Part shown: one piece after another, positions 1-6,125 of the stretch
How positions within the stretch are numbered: the stretch's first letter is position 1
How the letters are laid out: each line of letters begins with the position of its first letter
Origin: an uncultured Planctomycetaceae bacterium
Lineage (GTDB): Bacteria; Planctomycetota; Planctomycetia; Pirellulales; UBA1268
Direction of reading: 5' to 3'
DNA length: 6,125 nt
Assembly (NCBI GenBank): GCA_937926325.1
Contig: CALAZQ010000173.1
Span: 1-6,125, forward strand
Position numbers and translations under genes: made by a program
The notes under the pieces: model-generated
What the model was told of the DNA's origin: nothing
Databases searched by the model: none
What the model saw: the letters and a program-made list of their open reading frames with translations, nothing else

Positions 1-1286
1 AGTTCCGTCAGCGGCCCGGTGCTGGAGCCGAAGGCGTCGGCATCGAGGCCCAGCTGCTGCAAGATGGTGACGAACAGGTTGGAGAGCGGCAGGTTGTCGT
101 CGTGCGGGAAGGCGAGGTGGCGACCATGGCGGAAGCCACCGCCGGCCAGCAGGATTGGCAGGTTGGTGTTGTCGTGGGTGTTGGCATCCCCCAGGTTGCT
201 GCCAAAGAGCACCACCGTCCGGTCGAGCAGCCGCTGGTTCCCCTCGCGGCGTTCGGCCAGCATGGTCAGCAGGTCGGCCAGCAGGTCGAGCTGGTGATGA
301 TCGGCCTGCTCGAGCTGCTCAAGCTTCTCCGCCGATTGACCGTGGTGGCTGAGGTTGTGATAGCCGTCGGTGGTTGTCCGGTCAGCTGCCAGCCGGAAGG
401 CGGGCGTCGCAAAGGCATCAACCATCAGCGTCACCAGCCGGGTGGAGTCAGTCTCGATGGCCAGCCGGGCCATCTCCAGCATCGCCTCGTAGCCGGTAAA
501 AAAATAGGCCCGGTTGGGGACATCCCCCGGCTTCTCGATCGGCGGTGCCGGCTTGGGCCGGGCCTGCCAGCTGCCGGCCACCTGCAGCCGCTGCTCCAGC
601 TCCCGGATGGAGGTGAGGTATTGATCGAGCCGCCGCCGGTCGGCCGTCGACACCCGCGACTCCAGCCGCCGGGCATCGTCGCCGAGACAATCGAGAATGC
701 TTTCCCGCTGGGCGAGCTGCCGCCGGCGGGCGGCCACCTCAGCCGGGCTGCCGGTGACAAACAGCTTTTCAAACAGCCGGCTGGGCCTGTCCTCCGGTGG
801 AATCAGGCAGCCGTCGCGGGTCCAGGCGAGGCTGCGATTGGCCTTGTCGATGTTCACGCCCAGGTTCAGCGTCGGGAACCGGGTCAGGTGGCCGATCTGC
901 TCGGCGGCAAACTGGTCGAGGGAGATCGTGTTGCGAAAGCCGCTGGCCGTCGGGTTGCGGGCGGCAGTCAGAAAGCAGTTCTCAGTCGAGTGCCCCCCGC
1001 GGACATTGGGATGGGACAGCCCGCTGATCACGGTGAAGTCGTCTCGGCGGTCAGCCAGCCGCTGCAGATACGGAGACAACGGGTAGTCCCCGCCTGTTGC
1101 CTGCGGAAAGAACGGCTTCGGCAGGATGCCGAGATTGTTGGAAATAAAGATCGCCCGCATCGCTGGCTCGGCTGCCGCTTTGCCCGCGCGGGCCAAACCC
1201 TCGAGCCACGGCAGCGACAGGGCAACGCCCGCCCCCCGCAGCAGCCGCCGACGACTGAACCGGTGATTGACAGCTGCCTGCCTCAT
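1..1286 (-). CDS. DUF1552 (HXXSHH family) exported protein, 3' end cut by window edge
   Basis: The reading frame opens at the ATG at 1286 and stays open to the left edge, giving 428 complete codons with no stop seen. The N-terminus has a twin-arginine-type leader: S11-R12-R13-x-L15-L16-R17, then a hydrophobic stretch ending near PWLEGLA (residues 26-32). This implies export of a folded protein by Tat. Family hallmarks are YHNLSHHG at residues 309-316 (the HxxSHH signature of PF07586), a GSNLGDANTHDN block at 362-373, and a C-terminal SSTGPLTE that normally lies within a few residues of the end, so almost the whole protein is present. Known: DUF1552 proteins accompany DUF1587/1592/1588/1585 cytochrome proteins in planctomycetes, as here; their reaction is not established. 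Inferred: a metal-dependent hydrolase-like fold related to DUF1501. The start is supported by a ribosome site 8 nt upstream and by a 4-nt overlap with the previous gene, which suggests translational coupling. Family assignment is very secure; function is unknown. Confidence 0.95.
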   Translation of the reverse strand, partial: MRQAAVNHRFSRRRLLRGAGVALSLPWLEGLARAGKAAAEPAMRAIFISNNLGILPKPFFPQATGGDYPLSPYLQRLADRRDDFTVISGLSHPNVRGGHSTENCFLTAARNPTASGFRNTISLDQFAAEQIGHLTRFPTLNLGVNIDKANRSLAWTRDGCLIPPEDRPSRLFEKLFVTGSPAEVAARRRQLAQRESILDCLGDDARRLESRVSTADRRRLDQYLTSIRELEQRLQVAGSWQARPKPAPPIEKPGDVPNRAYFFTGYEAMLEMARLAIETDSTRLVTLMVDAFATPAFRLAADRTTTDGYHNLSHHGQSAEKLEQLEQADHHQLDLLADLLTMLAERREGNQRLLDRTVVLFGSNLGDANTHDNTNLPILLAGGGFRHGRHLAFPHDDNLPLSNLFVTILQQLGLDADAFGSSTGPLTE

Positions 1287-3916
1287 GATGGTGTCTCCTC
1301 GTCCTCACGTATGGCAGCCGCTGGTGGCAGGCCGCGGAAGAGCCGGCTGGTGATGAACTGCCGCAGCAGATCGCCAACGCGATAGCCGTCACCGGCAATC
1401 GCGTCGAGCAGCTGCTCCCGCTCGGCCCGATCGGCAAACCGCAACGGGCCGCCAGTGGCATAGATCGTCAGCTGCTCAAGCAGGTTACGGGCCAGCTGCC
1501 GCTCGTCGGCGGCCAACAACGCCTTGAGCTCAACGATGCCGGCATAGCGGCGGCCATCGGGCAGGCTGCCAGCCGTGTCAACCGGCGCGGTGAGGCAGTA
1601 GGCAAAGTCGTGGCCCGCCCGGTCGATGCCGGTCACCGGCTCGTCGCCCTCGAGCCCGCGGTATGCTTCCCGCCAGCCGCCGCAGATGTCGAAGCTTTCA
1701 AGGGCAAAACCGACCGGATCAAACAGCCGGTGACAAGAGGCGCACGAGGCGTCGGCGGTGTGCCGGGCCAGCAGCTCGCGAATCGTCTTCGCCCCGCGGA
1801 TGTCGGGCTCGACTGCCGGCACGCTCTCCGGTGGCTTGGGCGGCGGCTGACCGAGCAGCCGGGTCATCACCCACGCCCCCCGCAGCACCGGTGAGGTGGT
1901 GGTGCCGTTGGCGGTCACCTTCTGAATCGCCGCCTGGGTCAGCAGCCCGCCCAGCGGTGAGCCAGCCGGCAGCGGCACCGGCCGCACCTGATGGCCGGCC
2001 AGCGGCGGAAGGGCATAGTGCCGGGCCAGCCGGTCGTTGGCAAAGATGGTGTCGGCCGCCACGATCGACCGGGCCGGCAGGTTGCCGCGAAACAGGGCCG
2101 TGACGAAGGCCCGCGTCTCCATGCCCATGCTTTCGACGAGGTAGTCATCAAAGCGATATTCCGGATAGAGCCGGACATCGGGCTCGTCACGCCGCAGCTG
2201 CCGCAGGTCGAGCCAGTAGTCGGTGAAGTTTTCGATGAACCGGCTGGCCCGGGGGTCGGCCAGCAGCCGGTCGGCCTCACTGGCAAGCACCTCCGGCCGC
2301 AGCAGGCTGCCGTCGCGGGCTTTGGCCAGCAGCGCCTGATCGGGCCGGGTGTTCCAGAGAAAATACGACAGCCGGGCGGCCAGATCGAAGGCGGCGGAAC
2401 CATCCCCCGCCCCGGCACCCGTCACCAGGCTGAACTGCCGCGGCTCAGGCAGGTAGACCACCTGCGGTGACGCCAGCACGGCGGCGTAGCCCGTCAGCAG
2501 TGCCTCGGTAAAGTCCTCGCCTGCAGCCAGGCTGGACTCGACCAGCGACAGGAACGGGGCCAGATCGGCGGGCGTCGGCGGCTGGATGAATGCCCGCTGG
2601 GCAAAGGCCGTCAGCAGCCGGGCGGCAGCCGCCGCCGGATCGTCCGGCAGCACCTCGATCGGCAGAGGGCTGCCCGGCTTCGTCCCCCGAAACGGCAGGT
2701 CACCAAACAGCAGCCGGTGCGACTCCGGTGGCCACTGCTCTGGCGGCAGCGGCCCGATGATCTCGAGCGACTGGATCGCCACCCCCGGCTGGCCGCCCTC
2801 GGGGAACGGCGGATAGCGATAGGTCGGCGGGCCGCCCTTCACGTTGCGGGCCAATGGCACCGGCAGGCCGAGCAGGCTGTATTCAATGGTCTGGCCCCGG
2901 TCGAGCAGCACCTCGGTCTCAAAGTCAGCTGGCTCTGGGGGAATATCGAAGATGCCACCGACGGCCCGGACATCACCGGAGACATCGGGGCCGGAGGGCC
3001 GCCGGGCCCGGAAGGTCATTGGCAGCGGCCGCGTGGCCGGCACGATGGTGTGGCCCGGCTGCTGCAGCACCGCCCGGGCCCGGAACCGCACCCGATAGCG
3101 GCCGTCGTGTTTGGCGACGAACCCCCGCGGATAGCCGAAGTAGGGCCAGTAGGCCGAGCGGAAGATGCAGCACTCGATGGCCGGATCCTGCAGCTTGGTC
3201 TGGCTGAGGTTTCGCTGGTCGTGGCCGGACACGGCGATCGCCTTGCCATCGCGGGCGAAGAACATCGCCTCACGGTTGCCGAAGGTGGTGGTGGTCGAAA
3301 ACAGGCTGGTGGCGATGGCAGCGTAGTGGTCGGGTGGCCGCGGTGTCTCGCCGGGGGCGATCGCCTGCCGGAGGGCCGCCTCGGCGGCATCGAGGGTGGC
3401 CGCAAGCTGGATGCGGGAGAAGTCGAGGCCCTCGGCCGACTTGTTGAAGCCGTCACGGACCCGGTCCTCCGGCAGCCGGTCGGCGACGTCGAGCAGCGGC
3501 AGGGCCAGGATGTCGCGAAGGGTCTGCTGATACTCCCGCCGGTTGAGACGGCGAAGGGGAACGCGGCCGGCGGCCAAAATGGCCTCGCGGTCAGCCGCCG
3601 CGAGTGCTACTTCGAGCCTCGCCAGCAGCTGCTGCCGCTGGCCATCAGGCAGTTCAGCGGGATCAGGGGGCATCTGCCCGTTGGCCACCCGGTCGTGCAT
3701 CAGGGCAAACCGCTCACGGGTGGTGGCCGCAGCCAGATCAAAGCCGACGCGATCGAGGTCAAGCCCGCCCTCGGCCGCCCCTTGGGCATGGCAGTCGCCG
3801 CAGGCCTGCAGCACCAACTGCCGCACCTCTGCCGGTGCCGCGGTCACGCGACCGGCAGACAGCACCGCCAGGGCAACGCCCAGCCAGCAGCCAGTTGGTT
3901 GTCGCCAGCCATCCAT
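1283..3916 (-). CDS. Large exported PSD/PSCyt haem-motif protein (DUF1587-DUF1595-DUF1592-DUF1588-DUF1585)
   Basis: This intact 877-residue protein has a Sec-type signal peptide (hydrophobic residues about 11-22, likely cut after VTA at 24-26). A small cytochrome-c-like domain follows, with C39-x-x-C42-H43 and a candidate distal ligand M82 in GQMPP. DUF1587 covers roughly 120-185 (RRLNRREYQQTLRDIL). A region of about 240 residues looks beta-rich, with DGRYRVRFRARAV at 271-283 and the WPPESHRLLFGDLP block at 395-408. Then come DUF1595 (about 432-492, ending LASPQVVYL), DUF1592 (about 505-635), DUF1588 (about 650-748) with a second haem motif C725-x-x-C728-H729, and DUF1585 (about 795-862). Known: this domain order typifies planctomycete proteins encoded beside DUF1552 genes; the substrate is unknown. 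Inferred: a periplasmic dihaem protein, possibly handing electrons to or from a neighbouring enzyme. The ATG at 3916 is chosen because the signal peptide begins there and a ribosome site precedes it. Extra cysteines C249, C250, C745 and C774 are not part of the haem motifs. Confidence 0.95.
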   Translation of the reverse strand: MDGWRQPTGCWLGVALAVLSAGRVTAAPAEVRQLVLQACGDCHAQGAAEGGLDLDRVGFDLAAATTRERFALMHDRVANGQMPPDPAELPDGQRQQLLARLEVALAAADREAILAAGRVPLRRLNRREYQQTLRDILALPLLDVADRLPEDRVRDGFNKSAEGLDFSRIQLAATLDAAEAALRQAIAPGETPRPPDHYAAIATSLFSTTTTFGNREAMFFARDGKAIAVSGHDQRNLSQTKLQDPAIECCIFRSAYWPYFGYPRGFVAKHDGRYRVRFRARAVLQQPGHTIVPATRPLPMTFRARRPSGPDVSGDVRAVGGIFDIPPEPADFETEVLLDRGQTIEYSLLGLPVPLARNVKGGPPTYRYPPFPEGGQPGVAIQSLEIIGPLPPEQWPPESHRLLFGDLPFRGTKPGSPLPIEVLPDDPAAAAARLLTAFAQRAFIQPPTPADLAPFLSLVESSLAAGEDFTEALLTGYAAVLASPQVVYLPEPRQFSLVTGAGAGDGSAAFDLAARLSYFLWNTRPDQALLAKARDGSLLRPEVLASEADRLLADPRASRFIENFTDYWLDLRQLRRDEPDVRLYPEYRFDDYLVESMGMETRAFVTALFRGNLPARSIVAADTIFANDRLARHYALPPLAGHQVRPVPLPAGSPLGGLLTQAAIQKVTANGTTTSPVLRGAWVMTRLLGQPPPKPPESVPAVEPDIRGAKTIRELLARHTADASCASCHRLFDPVGFALESFDICGGWREAYRGLEGDEPVTGIDRAGHDFAYCLTAPVDTAGSLPDGRRYAGIVELKALLAADERQLARNLLEQLTIYATGGPLRFADRAEREQLLDAIAGDGYRVGDLLRQFITSRLFRGLPPAAAIREDEETPS
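1295..1300 (-). promoter_or_regulatory. Ribosome binding site of the DUF1552 gene
   Basis: GAGGAG on the minus strand lies 8 nt before the ATG at 1286. It sits inside the last codons of the upstream haem-protein gene and helps encode that protein's acidic tail (EDEETPS). It supports the 1286 start. The same region forms the ATGA overlap, so ribosomes finishing the upstream gene could restart here. Confidence 0.75.
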
Positions 3917-3920
3917 TTGC

Positions 3921-3926
3921 CCACCT
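3921..3926 (-). promoter_or_regulatory. Ribosome binding site of the PSD/PSCyt haem-protein gene
   Basis: AGGTGG on the minus strand lies 4 nt before the ATG at 3916. It falls within the 11-nt gap after the IclR stop codon. Spacing is a little short, but the site is the only purine-rich stretch available and supports this start. The gap is too small for an independent promoter, so the gene should be co-transcribed with the regulator. Confidence 0.65.
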
Positions 3927-3927
3927 G

Positions 3928-4728
3928 CTACTGCAGGACCTCGCTGACCATATCGGCCGCCCGGATCACCTTCGGTGCCAGCCGGCGGCAGTCTGCCTCG
4001 GTCAGCCGCGGCGCGATCGCCGTGATCCAGAGCGAGGCGACGGGGTATTCATTGGCATCGAGCACCGCGGCGGCGACGCAGTGATGCCCCTCGACCGTTT
4101 CGCCGAGGTCGATCGCCCAGCCGCGATCCCGGACCGTCTTCAGATGCGCGGTAAAGGCCCGTCGCGAGCTGATCGTTGCCGGGGTCAGGGCCTTGAAAGG
4201 GTAGTCGGCGAGGATGGCGTCGAGCTCCTGTTCCGGCAGGGCAGCCAGCATCGCCTTGCCCGGGGCCCCGGCATGCAGCGGCCCCATCGTGCCGGCCTCG
4301 ACATAGCACTTGTAGGGCTGGCTGCCGATCACCCGGTCGAGCACGAGGCAGTCGTTACCGACCCGCACACCCACATGGGCCGACTCACCGGTGGCATCAC
4401 GCAGCCATCGCATCGGCTCGTAGGAGAGTTGCACGAGGCTGCGTTCATCCCGCTTGGGCTGGGCAATCTTGAGCAGCTGCTGAGTGAGCACGTAGCGGCG
4501 GCCGGGCTGCTGCTGCTCGATGTAGCCGTGGGCCTCCAGCGACTTGGTCATCCGGAAGACGAGGTTGGTCGAAAAGCCGAGAGCCGTTTTGATCTCCTGC
4601 CGGGTGACACCCTCGGGGTGGGCACTGACAAACTCCAGCACGGCCAGCGCCCGGTCGAGGGCGGGCGTCTGATGGCCGGAATCGCGAATCGTAACGCCGG
4701 AGCGGGAGGGTCGCTTGGTGACGGACAT
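3928..4728 (-). CDS. IclR-family transcriptional regulator
   Basis: This intact 266-residue cytoplasmic DNA-binding protein is of normal IclR length. The N-terminal winged helix-turn-helix spans about residues 22-85: PALDRALAVLEFV begins it, VTRQEIKTALGFSTNLVFRM holds the HTH, and RRYVLT forms the wing end. The C-terminal effector-binding domain spans about 95-266. It shows the family block LHAGAPGKAMLA at 151-162 and RGWAIDLGETVEG at 202-214, followed by HHCVAAAV with C217. Known: IclR proteins bind a small organic acid, aromatic or sugar-derived effector and repress or activate neighbouring catabolic genes. The effector here cannot be read from the sequence. The gene sits 48 nt after the DUF1501 stop and 11 nt before the haem-protein start, all on one strand, so it probably regulates the operon that contains it. 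The first 20 residues are a basic, poorly conserved extension. An AAGGA site lies 11 nt before the ATG, consistent with this start. Confidence 0.95.
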   Translation of the reverse strand: MSVTKRPSRSGVTIRDSGHQTPALDRALAVLEFVSAHPEGVTRQEIKTALGFSTNLVFRMTKSLEAHGYIEQQQPGRRYVLTQQLLKIAQPKRDERSLVQLSYEPMRWLRDATGESAHVGVRVGNDCLVLDRVIGSQPYKCYVEAGTMGPLHAGAPGKAMLAALPEQELDAILADYPFKALTPATISSRRAFTAHLKTVRDRGWAIDLGETVEGHHCVAAAVLDANEYPVASLWITAIAPRLTEADCRRLAPKVIRAADMVSEVLQ

Positions 4729-4731
4729 GCC

Positions 4732-4773
4732 GGAGACAATCCTTTCAGCAAAACAGGTAGACAGGAAACAATC
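4732..4773. repeat. Imperfect 10-bp direct repeat in the IclR leader, possible operator
   Basis: On the plus strand, GGAGACAATC at 4732-4741 and GGAAACAATC at 4764-4773 match at nine of ten bases and are 32 bp apart start to start, close to three helical turns. Together they occupy most of the 48-nt spacer between the DUF1501 stop and the IclR start, the only intergenic region long enough to hold an operator. Placement fits an autoregulatory IclR site, but this is inference. The copies are direct, not palindromic, and do not match the complete E. coli IclR box. A chance repeat of this length is possible. Confidence 0.4.
4740..4746 (-). promoter_or_regulatory. Probable ribosome binding site of the IclR gene
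   Basis: GAAAGGA on the minus strand, with the AAGGA core 11 nt before the ATG at 4728. The spacing is at the long end of normal. It overlaps the edge of one copy of the imperfect direct repeat at 4732-4773, so a protein bound there could also affect translation or transcription of the regulator. Confidence 0.55.
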
Positions 4774-4776
4774 TGG

Positions 4777-6125
4777 TCAGGCAATGATCGGGCGGATCAG
4801 CTGGCCGTGAACATCGGTCAGCCGGAAGTCGCGGCCGGAGTGTCGGTAAGTGAGCTGTTTGTGGTCGATGCCGAGCAGGTGCAGCACGGTTGCGTGCAGG
4901 TCGTGAATGTCGACCTTGCCTGCCAGAGGGTGGTAGCCATATTCATCGGTCAGGCCGTGGCTGACACCACCACGGACCCCGCCGCCGGCCATCCAGATCG
5001 TGAAGGCCCAGGGGTGATGGTCGCGGCCCGGCTCCTTGCCGAAGAGCTCGGTGTTGGGCGTGCGGCCAAACTCACTGGCGAAGACCACCAGCGTTGAATC
5101 GAGCAGGCCGCGGGCCTTGAGGTCGGCCAGAAAGGCTCCCACCGGCTGGTCAACCGCCCGGGCATTCTTGGCATGGTTGGTGGCCAGCTTGTCGTGCTGA
5201 TCCCAGCCACCCTTGACGATCTCGATAAACCGCACGCCCCGCTCCAGCAGCCGCCGGGCCGTCAGGCAGTAGCGGCCAAAGCTGTTGGTCTCTTTGCGGT
5301 CCTCGCCGATTCCGTAGGCAGCCAGGGTCGCCGCCGACTCGGCCGAGAGGTTGGCCGCCTCCGGTACCGCCGCCTGCATGGCATGGGCCTTTTCATGGTT
5401 GGCAATCGCCGTCTCGATCACCTGGTCGCCTGCGGTGGCAGCCAGAAACTCGGCGTCGAGTGCGGCCAGGGCTGCCAACTTGTGCTGCTGCAGCCGGGCC
5501 GACTCCCGCGGCGTGAGGTCAGCCAAGGGCAGCGAGCCGCTTTTGAAAAACTGCGACGCCTGAAAGGCTGGCGGCAGAAAGCCATTGGTGCGGCACTGCC
5601 GCTTGTTCGAGCCCATCACCACGAAGCCGGGCAGGTTGGCCGCCTCACTGCCGAGGCCATAGCTGGTCCAGGCGCCGACGCTGGGAAAGCCCTGCAGCAG
5701 CGAGCCGGAGTGCAGAAAGCCGATCGCCGACTCATGGTCAGGTGAGGGACCGGTTACTGCATGCAGAAAGGCAAGGTCATCGACATGCCGGCCGATCTGC
5801 GGAAAGAGGTCGCTCACCATCTTGCCGCACCGGCCGTAGGGGCGGAACGTCCACGGGCTGGCCATCACGTTCGGCGTCGTCCGGCCGGTGATGTCTTCCT
5901 TCTTGTTCGCCAGCTTCAGCGGCTGGCCGTTTTCCTTTTCCAGCAGCGGCTTGTGGTCGAAGCTGTCGATGTGAGAAAGCCCACCATCCATGAAGAACCA
6001 GACCACCCGCTCGGCACGGACCGGTAGCGTGGGCCTCGACAGAGCAACCTCGCCTGCAAACCCGCGGTCAGCCAGCAGCCCATTGAAGGCCAGCCAGCCA
6101 AAGCCGAGCGCCGATCGTTCGAGCA
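4777..6125 (-). CDS. DUF1501 family protein (alkaline-phosphatase/sulfatase-like), 5' end cut by window edge
   Basis: The frame is open from the right edge to a TGA at 4777-4779, giving 448 complete codons. An in-frame GTG at 6006 is not the real start: the 39 codons upstream of it read as the expected N-terminal region (LERSALGFGWLAFNGLL, then PVRAERVVWFFMDGG). The twin-arginine motif that usually precedes this lies outside the window. Counting from the first complete codon, family landmarks are FFMDGGLSHIDSFDHKP (43-59), GGWDQHD (305-311), SEFGRTPNTE (350-359), GRDHHPWAF (366-374), DLHATVLHLLGIDH (408-421) and YRHSGRDFRLTDVHG (426-440). Known: DUF1501 (PF07394) is distantly related to the alkaline phosphatase/sulfatase superfamily and is usually encoded next to PSCyt1/PSCyt2/PSD1 (DUF1549-DUF1553) cytochrome genes in planctomycetes. 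Inferred: a Tat-exported, metal-binding hydrolase-like protein using the conserved Asp and His residues; the substrate is unknown. A DUF1549/DUF1553 gene may lie just off the right edge. Identity is very secure. Confidence 0.95.
   Translation of the reverse strand, partial: LERSALGFGWLAFNGLLADRGFAGEVALSRPTLPVRAERVVWFFMDGGLSHIDSFDHKPLLEKENGQPLKLANKKEDITGRTTPNVMASPWTFRPYGRCGKMVSDLFPQIGRHVDDLAFLHAVTGPSPDHESAIGFLHSGSLLQGFPSVGAWTSYGLGSEAANLPGFVVMGSNKRQCRTNGFLPPAFQASQFFKSGSLPLADLTPRESARLQQHKLAALAALDAEFLAATAGDQVIETAIANHEKAHAMQAAVPEAANLSAESAATLAAYGIGEDRKETNSFGRYCLTARRLLERGVRFIEIVKGGWDQHDKLATNHAKNARAVDQPVGAFLADLKARGLLDSTLVVFASEFGRTPNTELFGKEPGRDHHPWAFTIWMAGGGVRGGVSHGLTDEYGYHPLAGKVDIHDLHATVLHLLGIDHKQLTYRHSGRDFRLTDVHGQLIRPIIA

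Noticed and set aside
498..504. Run of seven A (TTTTTTT in the DUF1552 sense strand), in frame as a slippery heptamer
   Set aside because: It encodes the last base of a Tyr codon plus two Phe codons in an otherwise intact frame. A -1 shift would hit a stop about 17 codons later, no downstream hairpin was evident, and TTT is used elsewhere in the gene. Programmed frameshifting is not supported.
102..1385. Plus-strand open frame of 427 codons
   Set aside because: It is antisense to the DUF1552 gene, whose minus-strand translation carries clear family motifs. It extends over the conserved ATGA junction and shows no family features of its own.
2717..4084. Plus-strand open frame of 455 codons
   Set aside because: It is antisense to the well-supported haem-protein gene and the end of the IclR gene. 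It has no domain motif and arises from the scarcity of stops in GC-rich DNA.
4729..4776. Promoter or terminator in the DUF1501-IclR spacer
   Set aside because: A TTGTTT box on the minus strand has no acceptable -10 partner at normal spacing, and no stem-loop with a T run is present. An internal promoter cannot be excluded but is not supported.
3604..5097. Long open frame on the plus strand (497 codons) opposite three genes
   Set aside because: It runs antisense through the haem-protein, IclR and DUF1501 genes and across their junctions, has no recognisable family motif, and is rich in Arg/Pro/Ala/Gly as expected of the reverse complement of GC-rich coding DNA.
4777..6006. GTG at 6006 as the start of the DUF1501 gene
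   Set aside because: The frame continues upstream to the window edge with the normal DUF1501 N-terminal sequence, so the gene is truncated by the window and does not start at this GTG.

Overview
The window is a compact, GC-rich stretch of bacterial chromosome. All recognisable genes lie on the minus strand, so they read from right to left. The gene families point strongly to a planctomycete: a DUF1501 protein, a large haem-motif protein with the DUF1587/1595/1592/1588/1585 (planctomycete PSD/PSCyt) domains, and a DUF1552 protein with a YHNLSHHG motif. These families are greatly expanded in Planctomycetes and also occur in some Verrucomicrobia and related groups. Genus and species cannot be told from the sequence.

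Layout in transcription order (right to left): (1) 6125-4777, a DUF1501 protein whose N-terminus runs off the right edge; (2) a 48-nt spacer holding an imperfect 10-bp direct repeat and a purine-rich ribosome site; (3) 4728-3928, an intact IclR-family transcriptional regulator; (4) an 11-nt spacer containing the next ribosome site; (5) 3916-1283, an intact 877-residue exported protein with two CxxCH haem-attachment motifs; (6) a 4-nt ATGA stop/start overlap; (7) 1286 to the left edge, a DUF1552 protein with a twin-arginine-type leader. It lacks only its last few residues. There is no gene-free stretch over 50 bases, and no RNA gene, mobile element, CRISPR array or convincing terminator.

The tight spacing suggests a single operon. 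The three structural products all look exported: one Sec-type leader is seen, one Tat-type leader is seen, and the third is inferred. They would therefore act outside the cytoplasm, probably as haem-bearing and hydrolase-like surface or periplasmic proteins of unknown substrate. The IclR regulator is the only cytoplasmic product and the only one with a well-understood molecular role. Its position inside the operon suggests that a small-molecule effector controls the set. The function of the PSD/DUF1552/DUF1501 families is essentially undescribed, so the regulator-plus-cytochrome unit is the most interesting thing here.
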